A stretch of DNA of 6,773 bases from Acidobacteriota bacterium (GTDB taxonomy: Bacteria > Acidobacteriota > Blastocatellia > Pyrinomonadales > Pyrinomonadaceae), in assembly GCA_023415725.1 (NCBI GenBank), contig JAEZJR010000270.1, positions 1-6,773 of the forward strand. The letters are read 5' to 3'. The notes below the pieces were generated by a model. It was given only the letters and a program-made list of their open reading frames with translations, did no database searches and was not told the DNA's origin. Of the stretch, positions 1-6,051 are shown one piece after another. Position 1 is the first letter of the stretch, and each line of letters begins with the position of its first letter. Made by a program: the position numbers and the translations under genes.

Positions 1-615
1 GCCCAACGGGCCGGATTGCGAAAGATACCTGTCGTCGTCAAGGAGATCGCCGACGACAAACTGCTCGAGATCGCCCTCATTGAGAACATCCAGCGGCACG
101 AGCTGAACCCGGTCGAAGAAGCCCGAGCGTACCGCAAACTCATTGATACGATTGGGTTTACGCAGGATCAGCTATCGGACCGAGTCGGTAAGGAGCGTTC
201 GCTGATTTCGACTTCGCTGCGAATCCTGAAGCTCCCGCAGGACCTGCTGCAATTGATCGAGGAGGACAAGATCTCAGCAAGCCACGGCCGCGTACTTTTG
301 ACCACGGACGATCCCGCGATACAAACGCAGGTCGCACGCGCAATAATGGACTTCAACCTTTCGGTTCGCGAGACCGAAAAGATGATCCGGAAGTTGCAGG
401 GGAAACCGACTGAAACTATTGAAAAGAAAGAGATTAAGCCCGACAAGGACCCGAACGTCCGGGCTGCCGAGGATAAATTAAGGCAGGCCCTGGGTACCCA
501 GGTGAAGATCTCGCCGGCCGGCAAAAACGGCGCCGGGAAAATTGAGATCGAGTACTACAACGTCGACGATCTGGACCGCATTTACCAGCGGCTTTATAAT
601 TCAAGGGAGGTGTAA
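1..615 (+). CDS. parB: ParB chromosome-partitioning protein, 5'-truncated by window edge
   Basis: C-terminal 204 residues of a ParB/Spo0J protein, the CTP-dependent DNA clamp that loads at parS sites and works with ParA (and usually SMC) in origin segregation. The frame is open from base 1 (AQRAGLRKIPVVVKE...), and this stretch normally follows the GERR CTP-binding box, so the real start and N-terminal domain lie upstream; the TTG at 16 is not a start. Visible parts are the ENIQR box followed by HELNPVEEA (codons from about 82), a helix-turn-helix region (GFTQDQLSDRVGKERSLIS, about 160-225) with the following SHGR segment, a charged linker (KPTETIEKKEIKPDKDP), and the C-terminal dimerisation domain (IEIEYYNVDDLDRIYQRL). 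The last codons overlap the selD ribosome binding site, and selD starts 4 nt after the TAA, so the two are probably co-transcribed. No parS-like palindrome was seen. The family assignment is secure. Confidence 0.95.
   Translation, partial: AQRAGLRKIPVVVKEIADDKLLEIALIENIQRHELNPVEEARAYRKLIDTIGFTQDQLSDRVGKERSLISTSLRILKLPQDLLQLIEEDKISASHGRVLLTTDDPAIQTQVARAIMDFNLSVRETEKMIRKLQGKPTETIEKKEIKPDKDPNVRAAEDKLRQALGTQVKISPAGKNGAGKIEIEYYNVDDLDRIYQRLYNSREV
604..610 (+). promoter_or_regulatory. Ribosome binding site deciding the selD start (TTG 620)
   Basis: AGGGAGG lies inside the last codons of parB, 9 nt before the TTG at 620. No comparable site precedes the GTG at 665, which directly follows the TGA. This supports starting selD at 620, upstream of the in-frame TGA. 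Confidence 0.8.
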
Positions 616-619
616 ACTG

Positions 620-1642
620 TTGACCGCAAAGCGTTTAACGGAAATGGTCGCGTGCGCCGGTTGAGTGGCTAAACTCGCCCCGGGCGACCTTGCCCAAGTT
701 TTGGGCAAGCTTCCGAAACAATCCAGCGAGAACGTGATCGTCGGTTTCGAAACGGCCGACGACGCGGGTGTATTTCGCCTTTCTGACGACCTAGCGCTGG
801 TCCAAACGGTCGACTTTTTCACCCCCGTAGCCGACGACCCGGAAATTTACGGGCGCGTGGCGGCGGTAAACTCTCTAAACGACGTTTACGCGATGGGCGG
901 AACTCCGATCTCGGCCTTATCGATCGTGTGCTACCCGCAGAAAGGCGATTGGGATGTGCTGGGCTCCATTCTCGCCGGAGGCCAGGCAGCGATGAACGCC
1001 GAAGGAGTCGTCGTGATCGGCGGGCATTCGGTCGACGATCAGGAGATGAAATTCGGCTACGCGGTTACCGGGACGGTCCATCCCGACCGCGTCATCACCA
1101 ATGCGGGAGCAAAACCGGATGACGTGCTCATATTGACCAAGCCGATCGGCACAGGGGCGATCAATACGGCCGTCAAACGCGGGGCGGCCCGAGAATCCAC
1201 GATCGCCGCGGCGATATACGCGATGACGACCTCCGCGGCGAAGGCATCAAAGGCGATGGTGCAGCTCGAAGCCCACGCTTGCACCGACGTCACCGGGTTC
1301 GGCCTTCTCGGACACGCGTTCGAGATGGCAAAGGCGAGCGACGTCACCTTCGAGATCGAATCGGAAGCGGTGCCGCTGCTCCCGGACGTTATCGAACTGA
1401 TCGAGCAAAAAATGTTGACCCGCGGTGACCGCAACAATCGTATATACGTCGGTGATACGGTGAGAATAGATAATAATGTGGGCGGGCCGATGCAAAGTGC
1501 ATTGTTCGACCCTCAAACCGCGGGCGGATTGCTCGTGAGCATCAGGCCCGAATCGGTTGACGAGTACCTCGCAGCGGTGCCCGAGGGCAGAGTGATCGGC
1601 AAAGTTGCGGAAAAACGTGATCACCTTATAGAAGTTCGTTAG
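620..1642 (+). CDS. selD: Selenide, water dikinase (selenophosphate synthetase), probable selenoprotein with in-frame TGA
   Basis: SelD makes selenophosphate from selenide and ATP, the selenium donor for selenocysteine-tRNA (SelA) and for 2-selenouridine in tRNA. Read from TTG 620 it is 340 residues, normal for the family. The N-terminus reads MTAKRLTEMVACAG-U-VAKLAPGDL, with the TGA at 662-664 as residue 15. By recalled alignment, U15 falls on E. coli Cys17 and K18 on Lys20, the catalytic pair. Other family motifs are ETADDAGVF (Asp47/48), TVDFFTP (Asp65), AAVNSLNDVYAMGG (about 81-94), GGHSVDD (about 134-140), TDVTGFGLLGH (Asp223) and DPQTAGGLL (Asp297). Starting at GTG 665 would remove the catalytic residue and leave a 325-residue protein. 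The gene sits 4 nt after parB and 7 nt before tatB, so it is probably in one operon with them. Family identity is certain; Sec decoding is a strong inference. Confidence 0.95.
662..664 (+). other. Recoded TGA: selenocysteine codon of SelD
   Basis: The reading frame from TTG 620 runs through this TGA into the unambiguous selD frame. Codons on both sides code for family-like sequence: LTEMVACAG before, and VAKLAPGDLAQVL after. The TGA occupies the site where SelD enzymes carry Cys or Sec, followed at +3 by the conserved Lys. Cys/Sec exchange at this site is well known in the SelD family. Confidence 0.88.
689..709 (+). promoter_or_regulatory. Candidate bacterial SECIS hairpin in selD mRNA
   Basis: A perfect inverted repeat, CTTGCCCAA (689-697) / TTGGGCAAG (701-709), encloses a 3-nt loop GTT. 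The loop starts 33 nt after the end of the TGA. It begins with G, as expected for bacterial SECIS apical loops, which SelB recognises next to the UGA. Distance, stem length and loop G fit the general bacterial SECIS description. The hairpin lies inside coding sequence (LAQVLGK), as bacterial SECIS elements do. Function is inferred, not shown. Confidence 0.72.
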
Positions 1643-1649
1643 AGCCCTA

Positions 1650-2102
1650 TTGGAATTTGTGTTTCTTTTTATCTTCGAATCCATCGGTACTTCCGAGTTG
1701 TTCCTTATCGGCATCGTGGCCCTGATATTCCTCGGGCCGCGGCGGATGCCTGAGATCGCGCGCAAACTCGGCAAGATGATGAACGAATTCCGAAGCACCG
1801 CGAACGAGTTCAAGGAAACCTGGCAGCGCGAGGTGGATTTCGAAGAAGAACAAAAGGCCCTGCGGCTCGACCTTATAGAAGACGAAACGGAAAAGCCCGA
1901 GACGATAGCCCGAGAGAACACCATATCGGCCGCAACCGAACCGGTCGCCGCCCCCGAGATCAGGCAGATAGATAAGGACCAGTTCGAAGCACTCAGGAAT
2001 TCTACGGAAGCGACGAACGGCCAGAACACTCAATCCCCGACCCAGGATCCCGAACACGAAGAGGAACCGGACCTGCTTTCTGACAAACGAAACTGGCTGT
2101 GA
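1650..2102 (+). CDS. tatB: Twin-arginine translocase subunit TatB (TatA/B family)
   Basis: A 150-residue inner-membrane protein, one partner of the TatBC receptor that binds twin-arginine signal peptides of folded exported proteins. It shows a single N-terminal membrane helix (about residues 2-28, with the family's Ser-Glu at 15-16), the LGP hinge followed by RRMPEIARKLGKMM (about 28-44), and an amphipathic helix running to about residue 70. The tail is acidic and probably disordered. LGP plus a basic residue and MP after the hinge, and the length, favour TatB over TatA. The TTG start at 1650 has no clear ribosome binding site; GTG at 1659 (giving MFLFIFESIGT) is a plausible alternative. It begins 7 nt after selD, and its TGA overlaps the GTG of tatC. 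No separate tatA is in the window. Confidence 0.88.
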   Translation: MEFVFLFIFESIGTSELFLIGIVALIFLGPRRMPEIARKLGKMMNEFRSTANEFKETWQREVDFEEEQKALRLDLIEDETEKPETIARENTISAATEPVAAPEIRQIDKDQFEALRNSTEATNGQNTQSPTQDPEHEEEPDLLSDKRNWL

Positions 2103-3157
2103 AGGAACTGGACACAAGGCTCGACAACAGCGAGGGTGCCCAGATGTCGTTCCTGGACCATCTCGACGAACTCCGTAAGCGTCTCGTTCGTTCGGCGATA
2201 TTTGTCGGCTTAGCCTTCGTGTTTTGTTTCTTCGCCTCGGAGCGGATCTTCAATTTCCTGTCGGTCCCGATAATACGGGCATTGAACGAAGCCGCGGTCA
2301 GGGACGCGAACGCGTACGGGGAGAATGTGGCTGATTCGGTCCGGCCGCTCGCGGCTGTTGAGGTGGGCGAACACGGCCGCTACGTTTTCGACCGCACGAC
2401 CCGTATCGGCACCGCGCTCGTTCAAGCGGGCACGGACGTGGATGTAGTTGCCACCGCAAAGGACCCGGCGACGCTTACCCTCGTAACGGACGAGCCGATC
2501 TTCACCTCGGGCGGGATCGTGCCGAAGGGACTCACCATCCCGGTCGACATCTCCAAGGCCCCCGACGCGAACGCCAGCATCGGCGAGCGCCTGATCGTAA
2601 CCACCGCACAGGAAGGATTCACCCTTTACGTAACGGTGTCGCTTTACGCCGCGATCGCGCTTTCAGTGCCGTTCCTGCTGCTGCAAGTCTGGGGGTTCAT
2701 CTCCCCGGCGCTTTATGCGCACGAGAAAGCGTATGTTACGCCGTTCATCGCGTTGTCGAGCATCGCCTTCGTCGCGGGGGCGGCGTTTGCCTATTACATT
2801 CTGTTCCCGCCGGCCGTTGAATACCTCCTCGGCGTGGCTGATGAATTCCGGCCGCTGCTGCGGGCCACGGATTACTTCGACCTGATAACGATCATCATGC
2901 TGGCGATGGGGCTGATCTTCCAGATGCCCGCGATCACGTACGTGCTGGCACGGATCGGGCTGATATCGGCAGGTTTTCTGGCACGCAGTTGGAAGATCGC
3001 TTTGATCGTGATCCTTATCGTTGCTGCTTTCGTTTCGCCCACCGGCGACATCCCGAACCTGATGCTTTTCGCCCTGCCGATGATGATCCTTTACGTTTTT
3101 TCCATCGGGGTCGCGTGGTTCTTCGGCAAAAAGCGTCAGGAAGAGCCCGCTGCATAA
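2099..3157 (+). CDS. tatC: Twin-arginine translocase subunit TatC with enlarged first periplasmic loop
   Basis: TatC is the polytopic core of the Tat export system and binds the RR signal peptide together with TatB. Six membrane segments are visible, at about residues 30-48, 177-198, 213-237, 262-283, 298-313 and 320-341. Signature parts are HLDELRKRL (Glu24, matching E. coli Glu15), QVWGFISPALYAHEK (Phe200 and Glu209, matching Phe94 and Glu103), GLIFQMP (Gln275 where E. coli has Glu170) and SPTGDIPN (Asp317). At 352 residues it is about 100 longer than usual. The extra length is about residues 62-165, between helices 1 and 2, and looks beta-rich (RYVFDRTTRIG, DVVATAKDPATLTLV, GLTIPVDI). The GTG start overlaps the tatB stop (GTGA), suggesting translational coupling. 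An internal ATG at 2144 (residue 16) with a good ribosome binding site is an alternative start giving 337 residues. Confidence 0.95.
   Translation: MKELDTRLDNSEGAQMSFLDHLDELRKRLVRSAIFVGLAFVFCFFASERIFNFLSVPIIRALNEAAVRDANAYGENVADSVRPLAAVEVGEHGRYVFDRTTRIGTALVQAGTDVDVVATAKDPATLTLVTDEPIFTSGGIVPKGLTIPVDISKAPDANASIGERLIVTTAQEGFTLYVTVSLYAAIALSVPFLLLQVWGFISPALYAHEKAYVTPFIALSSIAFVAGAAFAYYILFPPAVEYLLGVADEFRPLLRATDYFDLITIIMLAMGLIFQMPAITYVLARIGLISAGFLARSWKIALIVILIVAAFVSPTGDIPNLMLFALPMMILYVFSIGVAWFFGKKRQEEPAA
2132..2138 (+). promoter_or_regulatory. Ribosome binding site for possible alternative tatC start at ATG 2144
   Basis: GAGGGTG has its AGGG core 7 nt upstream of ATG 2144, which would give a TatC beginning MSFLDHLDELRK. 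The GTG at 2099 lacks a clear site of its own and would depend on coupling to tatB. Either or both starts could be used. Confidence 0.5.
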
Positions 3158-3203
3158 CGCTCGAAAGCCTCTTCGATACAACCGCCTCAACCCTGAATGC
3201 ATC

Positions 3204-3232
3204 TTGAATAAGCAGGAATATCTGTTTAAAAT
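3204..3232 (+). promoter_or_regulatory. Predicted sigma70-type promoter for the GWxTD gene
   Basis: TTGAAT (3204-3209) and TAAAAT (3227-3232) are separated by 17 nt, an ideal spacing for a housekeeping promoter. Transcription would start near 3239-3240, leaving an untranslated leader of about 88 nt. That leader holds one weak hairpin, TCCCC/GGGGA (3254-3258 with 3266-3270). The 170-nt gap (3158-3327) otherwise shows no gene and no convincing terminator for tatC. Confidence 0.55.
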
Positions 3233-3312
3233 CACTGGTTCGGTACCTCATTTTCCCCTTAGCCCGGGGATCCACAGTCAGAGGTTTGCGGAAAGGCGAC
3301 ACAGTGATCGAC

Positions 3313-3317
3313 AGGAG
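3313..3317 (+). promoter_or_regulatory. Ribosome binding site deciding the GWxTD start
   Basis: AGGAG lies 10 nt before ATG 3328. It selects that ATG over the upstream in-frame codon at 3286 and places the signal peptide at the N-terminus. Confidence 0.65.
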
Positions 3318-3327
3318 CAGCAGTTTT

Positions 3328-4959
3328 ATGTCCAAAAAATCGGTTTTGAAGTCGATAGCGTTTGCGGGATTGACCCTTTCGCTTGCGGCGGGTTCGGCGC
3401 TTGCCCAAGGGAAAGATAACAAGGACAAGCCGGCCGAAGATATCAGCACAAAGGCACGCAACGTTAAACCGGAGCTCAAGGAAGCCTACAAGAAATGGCT
3501 CAGCACCGACGTCGACTACATCATCACCAAAGAAGAGAAGCGCGCATTCCTCGCCCTCCAGACGGATGAGGAACGGGAGAACTTCATCGAGAACTTCTGG
3601 CGCCGCCGCGACCCGAACCCCGACACCGAGGAGAACGAGTACCGAGAGGAGTACTACGAGCGGATCGCCTACGCGAACGAGCACTTCACGTCCGGCATCC
3701 CGGGATGGAAGACCGACCGCGGCCGCATATACATCGCTTGGGGGAAACCCGACTCAGTAGAATCGCACCCGTCCGGCGGGTCTTACGACAGGCCGAGCTA
3801 TGAGGGCGGCGGTTCGACGACCACCTACCCGTTCGAGGTTTGGTTCTACCGCCATCTCGATAACGTCGGCGACGGCATCGAGATCGAGTTCGTCGATCCG
3901 ACCGGAACCGGCGAGTACCGCATCGCACGCAACGCTAACGAGAAGGACGCATTGGCGATGGTCCCGGGCGCGGGGCTTACCACCGCCGAATCGCTCGGAC
4001 TTTCCGACAAAGGCGACCGGATCGGCGGCTTGAACGGCGGCAATTACATGCGTGAACAGGATATGCCGTTCCGCCGCCTCGAGATCATCACCGCCTTGCA
4101 GCGTCCGCCGCAGGTCAAATTCAGCGATCTGGCCGGACTCGCCGGCGGCGACTCGGGTGTGCTGGACAACAACCCGCTGCCGTTCGACCTTAGGGTGGAC
4201 TTCTTCCGCCAGTCTGACGATCGAGTTATCGCGACCTTCACCGTGCAGGCGGACAATCGCGAGCTGAACTTCAAGGACGAAGGCGGCCTGCAGACGGCGA
4301 GGATGAATATCTTCGGGCGCGTCACCGCTGTTTCGGGCAAGCGTTCGGGCATTTTCGAAGATTCAGTAACGACGAACGCCACCACCGACGAGCTTGTCGA
4401 GCTCCGCGAGAAGAAGAGCGTTTATCAGAAAGCCATCGCACTAACGCCCGGCACCTACAAGATCGACGTCGTCGTCCGCGACGTCGGCACCGGTAACCGG
4501 GGGATCGTAAGCCAGGGCTTCACCGTGCCGCGTTACGATGAGAAGAAGCTTTCCACCTCGACGCTGATCATCGCTTCGAAGCTTCGCACCACGACCGAAA
4601 CGGATATCGGCGCTGCGTTCGTGATCGGCAATGCTAAGGTGATCCCGAACCTCTCGGGCCGATTCAAACAGGGCCAGGAAGTTGGCGTTTACATGCAGGT
4701 GTACAACGCCGGCATCGACCAGACCACGCTCCGCCCCGCCGTGGATGTGAATTACGTTCTGTTCAAGGACGGGAAAGAGGTCCATCGCCAGGCGGAGGAT
4801 TGGACCGGCCTGAGCGATTCCGGCCAGCGCCTCACGCTCGCCCGCTTGCTCCCGACCGATCGGCTGCCGCTCGGCGAATACGAACTGCGTGTCATCACAA
4901 AGGACAAGGTCGGCAATCAGGTCGTCGAGAACAAGGGCAAGTTCATCATTGAGAAGTAA
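3328..4959 (+). CDS. Secreted GWxTD-domain protein
   Basis: A 543-residue exported protein of unknown molecular function from the GWxTD family, which is typical of Acidobacteriota and related phyla. An N-terminal Sec signal peptide (MSKKSVLKSIAF..., hydrophobic core, likely cut after SALA at residue 26, no lipobox Cys) sends it to the periplasm or beyond. The GWxTD domain covers about residues 47-200: YKKWLSTDVDYIIT, ENFWRRRDPNPDTEENE (about 88-103), the name motif GWKTD (126-130) with RGRIYIAWGKPD, then PFEVWFYR and IEIEFVDPTGTGEYRI. The rest is beta-rich with Ig-like sandwich character, for example LTPGTYKIDVVVRDVGTG (about 372-389) and LPLGEYELRVITKDKVGN (about 513-530). The ATG at 3328 is chosen because AGGAG lies 10 nt upstream and the signal peptide starts there; an in-frame upstream start at 3286 would add 14 non-signal-like residues. 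It has its own promoter and ends at the 4975-5016 terminator. Confidence 0.85.
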   Translation: MSKKSVLKSIAFAGLTLSLAAGSALAQGKDNKDKPAEDISTKARNVKPELKEAYKKWLSTDVDYIITKEEKRAFLALQTDEERENFIENFWRRRDPNPDTEENEYREEYYERIAYANEHFTSGIPGWKTDRGRIYIAWGKPDSVESHPSGGSYDRPSYEGGGSTTTYPFEVWFYRHLDNVGDGIEIEFVDPTGTGEYRIARNANEKDALAMVPGAGLTTAESLGLSDKGDRIGGLNGGNYMREQDMPFRRLEIITALQRPPQVKFSDLAGLAGGDSGVLDNNPLPFDLRVDFFRQSDDRVIATFTVQADNRELNFKDEGGLQTARMNIFGRVTAVSGKRSGIFEDSVTTNATTDELVELREKKSVYQKAIALTPGTYKIDVVVRDVGTGNRGIVSQGFTVPRYDEKKLSTSTLIIASKLRTTTETDIGAAFVIGNAKVIPNLSGRFKQGQEVGVYMQVYNAGIDQTTLRPAVDVNYVLFKDGKEVHRQAEDWTGLSDSGQRLTLARLLPTDRLPLGEYELRVITKDKVGNQVVENKGKFIIEK

Positions 4960-4974
4960 TTCTCGGAGTTATCC

Positions 4975-5016
4975 AACGAAAAAAGCCCGGTCTGAACTGA
5001 CCGGGCTTTTTTCGTT
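4975..5016. terminator. Bidirectional intrinsic terminator between convergent genes
   Basis: Perfect 18-bp arms (4975-4992 and 4999-5016) enclose a 6-nt loop TGAACT. The GC core is GCCCGGTC/GACCGGGC, flanked by AAAAAA and TTTTTT, so RNA from either strand ends in a hairpin followed by U's. It begins 15 nt after the GWxTD stop and its last two bases overlap the stop codon of the minus-strand lipoprotein gene. Confidence 0.95.
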
Positions 5017-5959
5017 ATTTCCTTTTCACCATGTAAACAGGCGTGTTCACCCCTTCGCTGATCGCGATCACGGCCTTACCGTCCGGGGTGAAAGCGACCG
5101 CCTCCCCCCCTTTGCGGTCCCCGAGGTCGAAACGCACGGGCTGCTGCTTCCAAATATCGTCGAAGTTCGCGTCCATCGCAGGCAGAGAAAGTTCGTAGCC
5201 GTAAACGTAGTCGCACAGCACCACTCGCCTGCCGTCGGGTGAGACATCGCCGCCGGTGAGTAAGCCGTTCGGCACGGCGGGCACCGTGAATTCCGCGATC
5301 TTGGCCGCACGCTGTTTCTGGCCGGAGAAATCGGGCTTCAATTTGTAAACGCTGACCGGCTCCTTCTCCGATTTCGTCAGGATGTAGATGTCGCCGCTGA
5401 CCGGGTGCACAAGAAGCGTTTCCGCGTTCCGCCGTGAGTCGGGGTACTCATAATTGAGCACTTCGGCCGGTGCAGTTTCTGATGAAGCGGTTTTGGCGGA
5501 GGTCCCGCCCGTGGCACTAACGGTCGGTTCGGCAACCCGGTAAACCGAAAGCTCCGATCGTTCGAGGTCGTTGTCCCCGATATCGCCTATCAGGACGAAG
5601 CATTTCCCGCTTGCGTCCTTGAACGACGCGATATCCTCCCAATCCTTATTCCGCGCTCCCGAAACATTCCAGGCTCCAAGCTGCACCCCGGTGCCGTCCA
5701 TCGCATAGAGCACCGGCCTATTCCCCGAGTCGTTGTGGGTCCAGTAAACGTTCGGCTGGCACTTGGACGCGGCGATTCCGCTGGCCTCTATCAAGGTCGG
5801 CGACCTCAGCGCCCCGACCTTGACCGGTGCCTCAAAGTCGGCGACCTTCGGCGATTGGGCCGCTCCGTTCGGCGCTATGGAACCACAGGCGAGCGACAAC
5901 GAACAAACTACCGCCAAAATGACAAACATCGTGATTTTGGTTATATTCGTGTTCGGCAT
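5015..5959 (-). CDS. Putative lipoprotein with beta-propeller-like repeats, function unknown
   Basis: A 314-residue protein with a lipoprotein signal peptide: TKITMFVILAVVCSLSLAC, with the lipid-bearing Cys at 25 and Gly next to it. The box (Ser at -3) is not the commonest form. After a short linker come recurring beta-strand blocks: EASGIAASKCQPNVYWTHNDSGN (about 58-80), LYAMDGTG, NKDWEDIA (104-111), FVLIGDIGDN (121-130), RRNAETLLVHPVSGDIYILTK (about 176-196), GGDVSPDGRRVVLCDY (about 236-251) and GEAVAFTPDGKAVIAI (about 285-300). The 'SPDG' and 'TPDG' turns resemble WD40/TolB/SMP-30-like propellers. An insert at about 145-167 (TVSATGGTSAKTASSETAP) looks disordered. Acidic clusters such as GDIGDND could bind metal, but no active site is recognised. 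A purine-rich ribosome binding site (AAGGTGG, minus strand, 5964-5970) precedes the ATG. The gene converges on the GWxTD gene and diverges from speD. Confidence 0.8.
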   Translation of the reverse strand: MPNTNITKITMFVILAVVCSLSLACGSIAPNGAAQSPKVADFEAPVKVGALRSPTLIEASGIAASKCQPNVYWTHNDSGNRPVLYAMDGTGVQLGAWNVSGARNKDWEDIASFKDASGKCFVLIGDIGDNDLERSELSVYRVAEPTVSATGGTSAKTASSETAPAEVLNYEYPDSRRNAETLLVHPVSGDIYILTKSEKEPVSVYKLKPDFSGQKQRAAKIAEFTVPAVPNGLLTGGDVSPDGRRVVLCDYVYGYELSLPAMDANFDDIWKQQPVRFDLGDRKGGEAVAFTPDGKAVIAISEGVNTPVYMVKRK

Positions 5960-6051
5960 TGCACCACCTTTATCCCAAGTTTAACGTAACAGTTTTTCTA
6001 AGGGATCAAAACAAAAACCTTGAAAGTTCGTACAGCTTGTAGAGTGACGAA

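Noticed and set aside
665..1642. selD starting at GTG 665
   Set aside because: It would remove the catalytic Cys/Sec, has no ribosome binding site, and lies directly after an in-frame TGA preceded by family-like coding sequence and a strong site for TTG 620.
1623..1882. The 12-nt string ACCTTATAGAAG appears at the end of selD and again in tatB
   Set aside because: Only two copies, both coding, with no symmetry or context suggesting a regulatory site; chance is sufficient.
1247..2029. 260-codon minus-strand open frame across the selD/tatB junction
   Set aside because: It is antisense to two secure genes, Ser/Arg-rich with no recognisable domain, and crosses a gene boundary; it is a shadow of the plus-strand codons.
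3158..3203. A terminator after tatC
   Set aside because: Only a weak TCGAA/TTCGA pairing without a U tract is present, so read-through into the GWxTD gene cannot be excluded.
2663..3235. 190-codon minus-strand open frame opposite tatC
   Set aside because: The composition is extremely rich in Arg, Asp, Gln and His, as expected from the antisense of hydrophobic membrane codons; it has no domain features.
3254..3270. Hairpin TCCCC/GGGGA in the GWxTD leader as a riboswitch or thermometer
   Set aside because: A five-pair stem alone, without further conserved structure or pairing to the ribosome binding site, is too little to call.
5960..6051. Promoters in the divergent gap between the lipoprotein gene and speD
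   Set aside because: Divergent promoters must lie in or near this 92-nt gap, but no -35/-10 pair with good spacing was found on either strand (TTGAAA at 6020-6025 lacks a partner), so none is called.
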